Positions 51,237-60,174 of a stretch of 64,000 nt of DNA are shown here, piece by piece; position 1 is the stretch's first letter, and each line of letters starts with the position of its first letter. Source of the DNA: Nitrospira sp. GTDB taxonomy: Bacteria > Nitrospirota > Nitrospiria > Nitrospirales > Nitrospiraceae. The notes below the pieces were generated by a model. That model was not told the DNA's origin, did no database searches, and saw only the letters and a list, made by a program, of their open reading frames with translations. The stretch covers positions 98,073-162,072 of the forward strand of contig SWDM01000022.1 of the NCBI GenBank assembly GCA_005116835.1. Direction: 5' to 3'. Made by a program: the position numbers and the translations under genes.

Positions 51237-53444
51237 ATGTCAGGATTATCGCTCAATCAACTCGAACAACTTGTTCATGGTAACCACTGGGATCCCCTTG
51301 CGATTCTTGGAGCCCATCCGATGGTTCAAGGTAATGCTACTCTCGTTGAAATCCGATGTTTCCTACCCGAAGCCAGCGACGTTGCCCTGCTATCCAGTCC
51401 AAAGAGTCAGGAACCTGTTTCCATGAAACGCATCCATAAGGATGGTCTGTTCGAGGCAATCGTACCGGGCCCTCTGGAAACCAACCTCTATCGGCTCCGC
51501 GTAACCGACTACGCAGGGCAGGTAACCGAACGGCATGATCCCTATGCCTTTCCACCTCTCCTTACTGATTTCGAGCTGCACCTTTTTACCGAAGGCACTT
51601 TCTTCAAAGCCTACGAGACGATTGGGGCCCATCTCAGAACAGTCCAGGGGATCGCTGGGGTCCATTTTGTCGTCTGGGCGCCAAACGCCCTGAGGGTCAG
51701 TGTCGTGGGAGACTTCAACCAGTGGGATGGCCGCCGCCATCCCATGACCAACCGTGGGGTCAGTGGCCTCTGGGAACTCTTCATCCCAGAACTCACGGAC
51801 GGCACACTCTACAAGTTTGAAATTCGATCGCGCCACCACGACACTCCCCTCCTCAAAGCCGATCCCTATGCTTTCGTATCGGAACTGCGCCCCAAGACTG
51901 CATCGATCGTATCTGCACCTGCCACCTACAATTGGAAAGACCATTCCTGGATGACGACGAGGGCCCAGCAAAATCCGCTGGCCACCCCCCTCGCAATTTA
52001 TGAGGTCCATCTGGGTTCCTGGATGCGTGTCACTGAAGAAGGCAATCGCTGGTTGACTTATAAAGAACTGGCAAATAATCTCATCCCTTACGTGAAGAAT
52101 ATGGGCTATACCCATGTTGAATTACTGCCTATTGCCGAGCACCCTTTCGATGGATCTTGGGGATATCAAACCACCGGTTACCTTGCCATCACTAGCCGGT
52201 ACGGATCCCCAGAAGACTTTATGGCCTTCGTCGATACGGCACATCAGGCCGGAATCGGTGTGCTAATAGATTGGACCCCGGCGCACTTTCCAGACGACCC
52301 CCATGGGCTTGCCCAGTTCGACGGCACGCATCTCTACGACCATGCCGACCCACGGCTCGGATACCACCCTGACTGGCACAGCCGCATATTCAATTACGAC
52401 CGCGTTGAGGTCAGAAACTTTCTGTTGAACAGCGCGCTCTTTTGGCTGGATCGCTACCATATCGACGGTCTACGGGTCGATGCCGTCGCGTCAATGCTCT
52501 ATCTCGATTATGGACGGAAAGAAGGAGAATGGATTCCCAATCGGTTCGGCGGGCATGAAAATATCGGAGCAGTCACGCTCCTGAAAGACTTGAATGTCCT
52601 GGTCCACCGAGATTTTCCAGGGGCGATGACCATCGCAGAGGAGTCCACCTCTTGGTCGGGAGTCTCACGCCCTACCTATGCTGGCGGACTAGGCTTCACG
52701 TTCAAGTGGAATATGGGGTGGATGCACGACATACTGGAATACTTCAGCCATGATCCCGTCCACCGCCCCTTTCATCAGAATCAAGTAACGTTTGGCCTCC
52801 TCTATACCTTCAACGAAAACTTCGTTCTGGTGCTCTCGCACGATGAGGTGGTGCATGGGAAGAAATCCCTCCTCGATAAGATGCCCGGCGACGATTGGCA
52901 ACGCTTTGCGAATCTCCGCGCCCTCTATGGCTTCATGTACGGGCATCCCGGCAAGAAAATGCTGTTCATGGGCGGAGAGTTCGGGCAATGGAATGAGTGG
53001 AATCACGACACCAGCCTGGATTGGCACCTTTGTGAATTCGATCGGCATGCGGGGATCCAGCGGCTCGTACAAGACCTGAACCGGCTCTACCGCCAAGAGC
53101 CGGCTCTGTACGAGCTCGATCATGACTGGACTGGTTTTCAATGGGTCGATTTTTGCGATGCCACGCAATCCGTAATCGCCTTCGTGCGAAAGGCTAAGGA
53201 TCAAAACGATCAGATATTGTGCTTGTGTAACTTCACCCCCGTTCCCCGCCACCACTATCGAATCGGCGTGCCGACCGAAGGTCACTATTCTGAGCTATTG
53301 AATAGCGATGCGTCAGTCTATGGGGGAAGCAACGTGGGAAATCTAGGAGGGCTCCGTACAAGCGCGATACCGTCTCATGGCATGCCCCATTCGCTCTCGC
53401 TTACACTCCCGCCTCTCTCGGTGTTATTTCTCAAACGAATCTGA
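51237..53444 (+). CDS. glgB: 1,4-alpha-glucan branching enzyme
   Basis: A 735-aa protein of full GlgB length that introduces alpha-1,6 branches into glycogen. An N-terminal CBM48-type region (HPMVQGNATLVEIRCFLPEA, WAPNALRVSVVGDFNQWDGR) leads into a GH13 barrel with MGYTHVELLPIAEHPFDGSW, the nucleophile region DGLRVDAVASMLYLDY (Asp about 414), the acid/base Glu in TIAEEST (about 468) and LSHDEVVHGK. It is separated from glgC by about 8 kb. A hairpin element begins 5 bases after the stop. Confidence 0.97.
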   Translation: MSGLSLNQLEQLVHGNHWDPLAILGAHPMVQGNATLVEIRCFLPEASDVALLSSPKSQEPVSMKRIHKDGLFEAIVPGPLETNLYRLRVTDYAGQVTERHDPYAFPPLLTDFELHLFTEGTFFKAYETIGAHLRTVQGIAGVHFVVWAPNALRVSVVGDFNQWDGRRHPMTNRGVSGLWELFIPELTDGTLYKFEIRSRHHDTPLLKADPYAFVSELRPKTASIVSAPATYNWKDHSWMTTRAQQNPLATPLAIYEVHLGSWMRVTEEGNRWLTYKELANNLIPYVKNMGYTHVELLPIAEHPFDGSWGYQTTGYLAITSRYGSPEDFMAFVDTAHQAGIGVLIDWTPAHFPDDPHGLAQFDGTHLYDHADPRLGYHPDWHSRIFNYDRVEVRNFLLNSALFWLDRYHIDGLRVDAVASMLYLDYGRKEGEWIPNRFGGHENIGAVTLLKDLNVLVHRDFPGAMTIAEESTSWSGVSRPTYAGGLGFTFKWNMGWMHDILEYFSHDPVHRPFHQNQVTFGLLYTFNENFVLVLSHDEVVHGKKSLLDKMPGDDWQRFANLRALYGFMYGHPGKKMLFMGGEFGQWNEWNHDTSLDWHLCEFDRHAGIQRLVQDLNRLYRQEPALYELDHDWTGFQWVDFCDATQSVIAFVRKAKDQNDQILCLCNFTPVPRHHYRIGVPTEGHYSELLNSDASVYGGSNVGNLGGLRTSAIPSHGMPHSLSLTLPPLSVLFLKRI

Positions 53445-53448
53445 TTCC

Positions 53449-53662
53449 GCAGAATGCTGAAAAAGCCTCTGTTCTCACCCACCCACCCATGTGCGCCAAG
53501 ACGCACCTTTCACCAAGCGGCGTTCTCGCATCGTTCAGACCCTCAACGTACCGCACCAGGGAAAAGAGCTGTTCCGACAGCTCGGGGTTGGGTGGGTGAG
53601 AATGCTACGCCTCAGATCTTCACTCGCTGCGGCCTTGCTGACGGACTTTTTGAGCATCCTGC
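53449..53662. repeat. hairpin-ended 3'-capping element with insertion, copy F
   Basis: Arms GCAGAATGCTGAAAAAG (53449-53465) and CTTTTTGAGCATCCTGC (53646-53662) pair with the conserved mismatch (G-G on this strand). The interior keeps core blocks CCTCAACGTA, TACGCCTC and GCGGCCTTGCTGACGG, but about 85 bases have been added, including an inverted CCCACCCACCC/GGGTGGGTGAG pair. It starts 5 bases after the glgB stop. Confidence 0.78.
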
Positions 53663-53747
53663 AAGAGGGCTCTCTCGTTGAGAACACGTGCAGGCTACCG
53701 AAATTGCATGCCTGTCTCGATGGTGTATCTGGGATTTCTGGAGGGAG

Positions 53748-54314
53748 CTACCAGGTCCGGAAGGGGCCACAATCGAGATGGATGAACTTCTTGCGCGGAT
53801 ACACCCCGACCCCACCATACTGCAGCTTCAATGCGGCATGCCGAAGTTCGGAAATCTCGACACCAGGGATATAGAAATCGAGGGCCTGGCCTTCGATATG
53901 GAGGCTGTGCTGCGCGACTCGCCGACTCCGCTTCACAAGCTGCGCATTGTACTGAGGCGACCGATAGCCGGAAATCACATGAATGTCCTCGGTCGTATAG
54001 ACGGATTTGTGTACGAGATTGACGTGCTCCAACATCCGCACATCGATAGCGGACACTTCTCCTGTATGATGGCAGCGCATGATGTGATTGACCTCATCCA
54101 GAGCAGCCAGGTCATAATTCCCAGCATCATCTCGATAACGGACTCGCAGCCGTTCGCCTGTATGCACGTTGAAGAAGGTGAGTTCGCCGTCAGGAAGGTC
54201 GCTCGCTCGCGCAATCGAGGGACACAGAATCTTGCTGCCGAGCAACAGGAGCCCGACAACAGACGTTTTGAGAAATGATCGACGGGTCCAAGACCAAGAA
54301 TCTGGATGCTGCAC
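53748..54314 (-). CDS. Tat-exported DUF882/YcbK-like (peptidase M15-type) protein
   Basis: A 188-aa protein. The N-terminus has a twin-arginine signal, TRRSFLKTS, followed by a hydrophobic stretch. The mature part matches the YcbK/DUF882 pattern: ELTFFNVHTGERLRVRYRD, VISGYRSPQYNAQL, the zinc ligands in HSLHIEGQALDFYI, and KKFIHLDCG near the end. Relatives act on peptidoglycan cross-links. The start is GTG. Tat export suggests folding with metal before transport. Confidence 0.9.
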   Translation of the reverse strand: MQHPDSWSWTRRSFLKTSVVGLLLLGSKILCPSIARASDLPDGELTFFNVHTGERLRVRYRDDAGNYDLAALDEVNHIMRCHHTGEVSAIDVRMLEHVNLVHKSVYTTEDIHVISGYRSPQYNAQLVKRSRRVAQHSLHIEGQALDFYIPGVEISELRHAALKLQYGGVGVYPRKKFIHLDCGPFRTW

Positions 54315-54591
54315 AAACTCGCTCCGGGAGAAGGCTCACTGCAGTCTGTCAAGATGATTCTTGCTCTTGTATCAAAAGCCTCTATTTACGTCAATACCTT
54401 CCTACTTGTTGGACAGACATGATGCTGTGGCAACAGTGAGGATGCAGCTCGGTCAGTAAGTATCCATCCATCCTGTCGATCTATTCGGCTCATAGTACGC
54501 AGCGCATGCTGCTACCCATCGCGATCTTGATTTTCTTCTAGACAGAAGAACCAGACCTAGGTAATATTAAAAACTAATCTGGAAGAGGACT

Positions 54592-54954
54592 ATGGCCACT
54601 ATCCTTGTTATCGACGACGAAGAATCGATCCGCAGTCTTCTGAAGGAAGTCCTTGAGAGGGCCAACCACCATGTGCTCGAAGCACCTGGGGGGCGCGAGG
54701 GGCTGCTCCTCTACCAGCAAAATAAAGTAGACCTCGTCCTCATGGACATTTTAATGCCGGGCACAGACGGCCTTGAGGCCACCCTGCAACTGACGAGGGA
54801 ATATATCGACGCAAAGGTCATCGCCATGACCGGCGCGCATGGGGATAAGAACTTCCTCGATGTTGCAAAACTCTTCGGCGCTCGCCGCGTCTTCGAAAAA
54901 CCCTTCGACCTTAACAAACTCCTCCAAGCCGTCAACGAAGAACTCGCCAAGTAG
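54592..54954 (+). CDS. single-domain response regulator (CheY-like)
   Basis: A 120-aa receiver domain with no output domain: ILVIDDEESIRSLLKEVL with the acidic pair, phospho-acceptor Asp in VLMDILMPGTDG (about 54), Thr/Ser in AMTGAHG and Lys in VFEKPFDLNKLL. It likely receives phosphate from a kinase encoded elsewhere, possibly the hybrid kinase at 48.1-50.8 kb. GGAAGAGGA precedes the ATG. The 277-base gap upstream holds no gene that I recognise. Confidence 0.93.
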   Translation: MATILVIDDEESIRSLLKEVLERANHHVLEAPGGREGLLLYQQNKVDLVLMDILMPGTDGLEATLQLTREYIDAKVIAMTGAHGDKNFLDVAKLFGARRVFEKPFDLNKLLQAVNEELAK

Positions 54955-54961
54955 CCACTTC

Positions 54962-55043
54962 CGTCTGGTTAATCTGGTTTGTTTGGTTGTTTTGGTTTGT
55001 CTGGGTAGCTTTTTCATCGAACAGACAAGCCACACCAAATAAC
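54962..55043. repeat. palindromic nonamer array (TGGTT/AACCA type)
   Basis: It starts 8 bases after the response-regulator stop. Words TCTGGTTAA, TCTGGTTTG and TTTGGTTGT with a 9-nt period face a weaker AACAGACAAGCC and CACCAAATAAC arm. It lies between convergent genes. Confidence 0.72.
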
Positions 55044-55068
55044 GGCCCTCTTCTGCTAACAGCCACGG

Positions 55069-55923
55069 TCAAGATTGAGCGCCGAGGTCTTTCCGAATAA
55101 GACCGCGCATCATGACTGGATCGTTGTAGGCCACTTCGCTCAAGGCATCCATGATATGGAGCTTTTTCGTCGCAACCAACTCTTTGGCCTTCAGATAATT
55201 TTTCGCGCTGAACCGCGCCACAGCAGGCTGACCGTTCACAATCTGGCAGGCCAGAACTTCACCATTGACCGCTAAGGTCCCCCCCTGCTCAACCAGCATC
55301 TTGGCCTGTGCCGGAGTAATGCCGTGGAGCTCCGCAAACTCCTCCACTCCTCCCGTCTCAACCAACCGACCGTCCGGCATAATACAGAGCCGCTTGAAAT
55401 GGGGGGACCAATCCTTGCGGAAATCGATGTACTTGATATCCCCGCCCTTGGCCACAGCCCGATCCAGCGTTCGGTAATCGATGCCAAGATTTTTCTGCTC
55501 CAGTTTCGCTTGTAGCTCCTCCGGCAACGTTCGATGAAGCACCATCACAGCCACCTCACTGAGCGGAATGCTGCGCGCGTGAGCCAATTGCTCCGCCTCG
55601 GCAAATTGCATCAGATCCAACGTCCAGGTTTGCTTGGGAGACTCGCCTGTTGGATCGACCCGGCAGGCGAACAACCCTCGTGTCAGGATCCCTCCGGTCT
55701 GAGGATATACATAGATTCCTCCTTCGGTGAGCAGATTGGTCATCGTCTCCAATGGGATTTCATAACTTTCTGACAAGACCTTCGCATGGGCGGCAAGATC
55801 CTCCTGGTAGGTCATGGCGCAAACTGTCACGTTCCCAGGCGCATCGAACTCTGAGTAGTCCTCGACAATGTTATAGAGGACTGCTGGCTTTTGTTTCCCG
55901 GCCTTTTTCTTGATCTTGAACAT
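55069..55923 (-). CDS. protein of unknown function
   Basis: A 284-aa soluble protein with no signal, membrane segment or domain I can name. It begins with a Lys-rich tail (MFKIKKKAGKQKPAVLY). Two internally similar stretches, LTEGGIYVYPQTGGILTRGLFACRV and LVEQGGTLAVNGEVLACQIV, may mark a repeated fold of about 80 residues. The stretch IDYRTLDRAVAKGGDIKYIDFRKDW suggests a mixed alpha/beta domain. It is the last gene before the SagB-like oxidoreductase and co-directional with it. Confidence 0.75.
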   Translation of the reverse strand: MFKIKKKAGKQKPAVLYNIVEDYSEFDAPGNVTVCAMTYQEDLAAHAKVLSESYEIPLETMTNLLTEGGIYVYPQTGGILTRGLFACRVDPTGESPKQTWTLDLMQFAEAEQLAHARSIPLSEVAVMVLHRTLPEELQAKLEQKNLGIDYRTLDRAVAKGGDIKYIDFRKDWSPHFKRLCIMPDGRLVETGGVEEFAELHGITPAQAKMLVEQGGTLAVNGEVLACQIVNGQPAVARFSAKNYLKAKELVATKKLHIMDALSEVAYNDPVMMRGLIRKDLGAQS

Positions 55924-55935
55924 GGCTCAGCTACG

Positions 55936-55998
55936 CCTCATATCTTCTAGTATTTCTTCTGAACAACCAACCTTCAGCATCCACGTCTCAGCACGCAG
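55936..55998. repeat. short heptamer array (TCTCAGC type)
   Basis: CTTCAGC, TCTCAGC and ACGCAGC words in 7-nt register lie just beyond the stop codon (56006) of the oxidoreductase gene. Only one arm is evident. Confidence 0.45.
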
Positions 55999-56005
55999 CA
56001 CTTCC

Positions 56006-57787
56006 CTATCCCTTAGGCTTCAGATGCTCATAGGGCGGCAGTGTCATCAACCGCCCATCCTCCACGGGGCCGCCGATCGTGAAGTGATAGAGAGATTGCA
56101 GGTTCAGCCCTTTCACCGCGATAATCTCGTGCACCGGATCGTCAAAGAAACAGCCGATCCCGGTAGCCCGCATTCCTGCTGCCTCTGCTTCCAGGTACAA
56201 CACCTGTCCTAGCAATCCGGCCTCCCAGAATAGACGTGGATACCACCAGGCGCCCCCTTCCCGCAACCGCCCCTCGAACTCTGCCACCATGCCGAACGAG
56301 AACGCGCTGTCACCGGCGATGTCTTGATGGCAACTGACTTGAATGGCCAATTTCTTCGCATCCCCTTCAAGCAACCAGTAGAGAGGCAGACCTTCCGGGC
56401 AACCAGGCGCCGGAGACCAGACCAGCTCCGGATTCATGGATTGCTGAAGGAACGGCAGCTTCATTGGGTCACGGACCAGAACATACAACCCCGGCCTGAG
56501 GCCGTCGACGCGATGGACAAAGAGCAGTAAATGAATCGCCGGATTATAGGACCACACGTCCCATGGCATCGGTCGTTCCAATTGCGGTCGATCCGCACAA
56601 GGCATCACCCGCTCCATCATGCGAAAGAATGTCGCCGATGAGATTGATGTTTTGCCATCGAACGACACGGCGCTTCGGCGCTGGCGAATGATCTGGCCCG
56701 CGGACGGGCCAGCGTCGTTCGTCTCTAGTGAAGCGTGAAGCGTATCGGATATGGGAACCGAACTCGTTGGAAGGGATATTGACAGCTTCTCAACCAGCAC
56801 CTTCCATGATGCCGCTGCTACCTCATCAATAATGTCCCAATGCACTCCATGCTCACCGCTCAATTTATTAGCCTTGCCATGCCAGAGTCCAGCAGCCAAT
56901 TCTTTCACGACAACTGGATCGAGGAACAACGGCATTTCCGGATCATCGCGCTTCACGAACAACGCTTCACGCTTCACGTCCCCAGATGGCCATACCACCG
57001 CCAGGCAATCAGGATGCTCAGACTCAACACCTGCAAAGTCCTCCACCCTATCGGTGCCCAATAACAACCCGACAGTGTCTTGATCCACGCCGTCTAGTAA
57101 AGCCATATGCCATCCGAGTGTCGCCGCGGCAATCCGCACAGTCCCGATCGCATGGCCGACATCATGGTTGCAGTACCGGAATGCCCGTTCACCATACTTC
57201 CAAGCTTCTCGCCAGTGAACCGAGGTTAAACCGAAGAGAAACGCACCGGAAGGAAAGGGAGACAACAGCCGAGCGATCTGTTCAGCGGGAAATCCAGCGC
57301 GCAACTCCAGTCCATGCTCTTTCGGCGCATAGTGATAGAGGCCAGGTGCGAGATCGAGGCCCTCGAGCCTGGGCAACACAACGTAGCCCTCGGTTGGATG
57401 CAGGTTGCCGGACGATGGATTGTTCCTCAGCGCCCACTCCGATTCCCCTGCCTTTTTCCAAGCTGAGAGCCCAAGTGCAAGCTCAAAGAAACGGGACAGC
57501 GTACGGACGTTGACTGGCTGGGAAGCAACCGCCCCAGGCAGGTAGATCGCATCGTAGTCGGGCGAGACAGGGTCTTCGTCCGGCATCAGCAGTGGAAGGG
57601 ACAGGAGCGGCGCTCCCTCGAATCGCCGAAAGGGATCAGGCTGGTTCGCCCAGTCCAAATACCCAAGCGCGCGAGCATAGCGATTGAAATGATGCTTGGT
57701 CTGCACATGGTAATGAATGACTCGATCGACGGGATCGGTCGAAACAGGCTCGAAAGATGAAGTAGAAGCTGGCTTTTCTGTACTCAT
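56006..57787 (-). CDS. two-domain nitroreductase-fold protein (SagB/ThcOx-like)
   Basis: A 593-aa protein with two tandem nitroreductase-type modules. The first (about 75-330) has RNNPSSGNLHPTEGYVVLP, GLYHYAPKEHGLEL and an HDVGHAIGTVRIAAATLGWH helix. The second (about 365-590) has IIRQRRSAVSFDGKTSIS, GLYVLVRDP and AGLLGQVLYLEAEAAGMRATG. SagB-type proteins are FMN oxidases that convert azolines to azoles in modified peptides. No cyclodehydratase or precursor gene is visible here, so a different oxidation is likely. Confidence 0.87.
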   Translation of the reverse strand: MSTEKPASTSSFEPVSTDPVDRVIHYHVQTKHHFNRYARALGYLDWANQPDPFRRFEGAPLLSLPLLMPDEDPVSPDYDAIYLPGAVASQPVNVRTLSRFFELALGLSAWKKAGESEWALRNNPSSGNLHPTEGYVVLPRLEGLDLAPGLYHYAPKEHGLELRAGFPAEQIARLLSPFPSGAFLFGLTSVHWREAWKYGERAFRYCNHDVGHAIGTVRIAAATLGWHMALLDGVDQDTVGLLLGTDRVEDFAGVESEHPDCLAVVWPSGDVKREALFVKRDDPEMPLFLDPVVVKELAAGLWHGKANKLSGEHGVHWDIIDEVAAASWKVLVEKLSISLPTSSVPISDTLHASLETNDAGPSAGQIIRQRRSAVSFDGKTSISSATFFRMMERVMPCADRPQLERPMPWDVWSYNPAIHLLLFVHRVDGLRPGLYVLVRDPMKLPFLQQSMNPELVWSPAPGCPEGLPLYWLLEGDAKKLAIQVSCHQDIAGDSAFSFGMVAEFEGRLREGGAWWYPRLFWEAGLLGQVLYLEAEAAGMRATGIGCFFDDPVHEIIAVKGLNLQSLYHFTIGGPVEDGRLMTLPPYEHLKPKG

Positions 57788-57945
57788 CGTAATGATGAAG
57801 GCAGTCTACAGAGCGGCAACAAGAAAAGTAAACGCGCGATAACAAGAAGTCTGCATAATACTGCTTGTCCGTCCCGTCTCTGCACATCATTGACCTCCTT
57901 TTCCGTCCCCGCGTATGCTGTAGCCCGTCAATCAAGGAGAACGAC

Positions 57946-58368
57946 ATGCAATTCGATGCAGCGCTTGCCGCACAAGACACGTTCCTTCGAGCCGAGGCTG
58001 AACTTGGTCCAGACTGGGATACGGCAGTTGAATTGGAAGCCATCTTTTCCTCCAATGCCGGATCGACAGCGCGTGAGGCCTATGAAGGCTTGCTCGCTCT
58101 TGCCACTCGCTACCCGAAGGCCCATTCCTACCAGGCCTTCTGTATCTTCATCACCTGGCAACAGGTGACAGAGGAGACTATTGCGCACCATTTCCAAACA
58201 GGAATGAGACTCTGTGAAGCGTTCCTTCTCTCCCCTGAGTCAAAAGATCCGCAGGACATAGCCTACGTCACCGAACTCTACGGGTCATATCGCGACGGGT
58301 TAGGGCTCGATGAAGAGGATGAGATTCAAGTCGAGTTTAGAAAAGACACACCGAAAGGTGGAGACTAG
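57946..58368 (+). CDS. helical protein of unknown function
   Basis: A 140-aa acidic protein, mostly helical (AALAAQDTFLRAEAELG, REAYEGLLALATRYP, TEETIAHHFQTGMRLCEAFLL). It resembles a small TPR- or DUF-type helical bundle, but no family is assigned. The frame continues upstream to 57865. The ATG at 57946 with AAGGAG 6 nt before it is clearly better. Confidence 0.72.
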   Translation: MQFDAALAAQDTFLRAEAELGPDWDTAVELEAIFSSNAGSTAREAYEGLLALATRYPKAHSYQAFCIFITWQQVTEETIAHHFQTGMRLCEAFLLSPESKDPQDIAYVTELYGSYRDGLGLDEEDEIQVEFRKDTPKGGD

Positions 58369-58373
58369 GACCA

Positions 58374-58400
58374 AGAAGTGCTGAGTGTCGAGTGCTGAGT
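58374..58400. repeat. short heptamer array (AGTGCTG type)
   Basis: AGTGCTG, AGTGTCG, AGTGCTG in 7-nt steps start 6 bases after the preceding stop codon and run to the stop of the small zinc-ribbon gene. Confidence 0.5.
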
Positions 58401-58555
58401 TAGTGATTGTCGGATACAGAGCGCTGATCGCTGACAGAATAGGGTTCTGGATCGGATTCATCATGCCCGCAATGTGGACAAGGCATGCAGACCGGCCCAT
58501 CGCAACAATGGTAAATGTATTCCCGACCGCATCGTCTGCAATTTGTTTGTGCCAT
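58400..58555 (-). CDS. small zinc-ribbon protein
   Basis: A 51-aa protein from the ATG at 58555: MAQTNCRRCGREYIYHCCDG, then PVCMPCPHCGHDESDP and a polar tail. CxxC pairs at the two ends of a short beta region indicate a zinc ribbon. The longer frame upstream would run across the divergent TPR gene's start, so the internal ATG is preferred although its ribosome site is weak. Confidence 0.58.
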   Translation of the reverse strand: MAQTNCRRCGREYIYHCCDGPVCMPCPHCGHDESDPEPYSVSDQRSVSDNH

Positions 58556-58606
58556 GCTTAAGTTCGCACAGTAGCAAACCTCCAGCCTTCCCACAAGAGC
58601 CAATAC

Positions 58607-59371
58607 ATGTCCGACGACGACAAACACCGCGCGCATATTTTTCTTCACCGCGGCCAACTAGCACAGGCCAGAGCAGCATACGAGCAGGCCGTCGCGGATG
58701 ATCGCCTGGCCAATGACCAGCGTGGCCTCTCCGATTCGCTTGGGAATCTGGGCAACGTCTGCGCCCTTTCCGGCGATCTGATTCGCGCAGAAGCCTGTTA
58801 CAGAGAAGTGCTCACGATCCAACGGATAGAATGCAACCAGCAGGCCGTCGCCCACACGCTGGTGAATCTCGGCAATCTGCACATTGGCGCCGACCATCCT
58901 GAAAAAGCCCGCCCCTATTACCTGGAAGCGATGGATCTTCTCCACACCTTGAAAGACGATCGCGCGCTCGGCATTCTTCATAACAACCTCGCGCTTCAAG
59001 AGGCCCGCGAAGGTCAATGGGAGCAGGCGGTTACGTCATTCAAGCAAGCCCTCGACCATCACCGGGTCGTCGGGAATGAAGAAGGCCTTGCGGTGACCTA
59101 TAGCCAACTTGGCAAGTGCTTTCTCGACCAAGGCGACCTGACCAGAGCTGAACGCTGTCTCAACAACGCTTCAGAACATTACATCAAGCTCGGCAACGAA
59201 CCAGCCGAAGCCGCAGTGCTCCGACTCCTCGCCACGCTGTACGACCGCCGTCAGGATCGTGTTTCAGCACGGCGCTGTCTTGAACGCGTGGTTGCTCTCG
59301 ACCTGCGATACCGGCTGCCTGAGTTACAGACCGACTCGGCCTATCTAGCAAAATTGAATCACTCCGATTAG
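58607..59371 (+). CDS. tetratricopeptide-repeat protein
   Basis: A 254-aa protein made of about five TPR/Sel1-like helix pairs: GQLAQARAAYEQAVADD, LGNLGNVCALSGDLIRAEACY, LVNLGNLHIGADHPEKARPYY, EGLAVTYSQLGKCFLDQGDLTRAERCL and AAVLRLLATLYDRRQDRVSARRCL. There is no signal peptide, so it is a cytoplasmic scaffold. Partners are unknown. It is divergent from the small zinc-ribbon gene. Confidence 0.88.
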   Translation: MSDDDKHRAHIFLHRGQLAQARAAYEQAVADDRLANDQRGLSDSLGNLGNVCALSGDLIRAEACYREVLTIQRIECNQQAVAHTLVNLGNLHIGADHPEKARPYYLEAMDLLHTLKDDRALGILHNNLALQEAREGQWEQAVTSFKQALDHHRVVGNEEGLAVTYSQLGKCFLDQGDLTRAERCLNNASEHYIKLGNEPAEAAVLRLLATLYDRRQDRVSARRCLERVVALDLRYRLPELQTDSAYLAKLNHSD

Positions 59372-59555
59372 TCTCTCATTCCTCACCCGCCATCCCAACA
59401 ACCTTCACTCACTGTCCAGCATTCTCCCACATTCCGCCAAACCCAACCCCTGCGTAGTTGTGGACAGAATTCAATCCTCTGCTACCTTTGGGGAGTCAAC
59501 GATTGCATCAAGTTTCACCATGAAATCACCGATACGATCGTGAGGTGGATAATAC

Positions 59556-60158
59556 ATGCGATTTTTCGCTCGAGTCCTCACCGCATCGGTTCTCATGTCG
59601 CTCATAACTACTGCATCCTTGCATGCGGCAGAAGTCTCGCCCGCGATCACCGTCGGCACGCAAGAGGTCGGTCTCAGCGCCGGCTATTTGCTTCCCCATC
59701 GCCTCACACAGGACCACACAACCAAGCAACAAGGTCCGGCCTTCATGCCCTCTTGGATGATGACTATCACCGATCCCTTGGGCGACAGTTGGTATCGCGG
59801 GCAGGTCTCGATCGGCGCCGAAATGGTCTATATCCAGTTCCGGGAACCGTTTCTTACGCACGGCTTCGGCTTCACCCCGAAAATCAAATACAGCTTCGTC
59901 GCGTTGGACCGGATTCGGCCCTATGCAGAATTCGCCGGAGGCCCCTTCTGGACCGATCTCGCCGGAAAGATCCCGGAAGAATCCAGCCGGTTCAACTTCG
60001 TCTTGACGGCAGGATTCGGAGTCTCCTATTTCCTGACCGATCGCGCAGCTCTCAATGTCGGCTATCGTTTTCACCACATTTCGAATGCCGGCACGCGCTA
60101 CCCGAACATCGGTCTCAACGCCAGCCTGCCCTTTGGCGGCTTCTCATTTTACTTTTGA
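59556..60158 (+). CDS. PagL-like lipid A 3-O-deacylase / acyloxyacyl hydrolase
   Basis: A 200-aa protein with a signal peptide (1-24, SLHAAE) and an eight-stranded barrel pattern. The C-terminus shows the PagL active-site block YRFHHISNAGTRYPNIGLN, with catalytic His and Ser in HHIS, and ends in an aromatic strand (GGFSFYF) typical of outer-membrane insertion. It should trim a fatty acid from lipid A in the outer membrane, altering envelope surface properties. TGAGGTGG lies upstream. The lipoprotein gene follows 16 bases later. Confidence 0.9.
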   Translation: MRFFARVLTASVLMSLITTASLHAAEVSPAITVGTQEVGLSAGYLLPHRLTQDHTTKQQGPAFMPSWMMTITDPLGDSWYRGQVSIGAEMVYIQFREPFLTHGFGFTPKIKYSFVALDRIRPYAEFAGGPFWTDLAGKIPEESSRFNFVLTAGFGVSYFLTDRAALNVGYRFHHISNAGTRYPNIGLNASLPFGGFSFYF

Positions 60159-60174
60159 ACCAGGAGACAACCAA

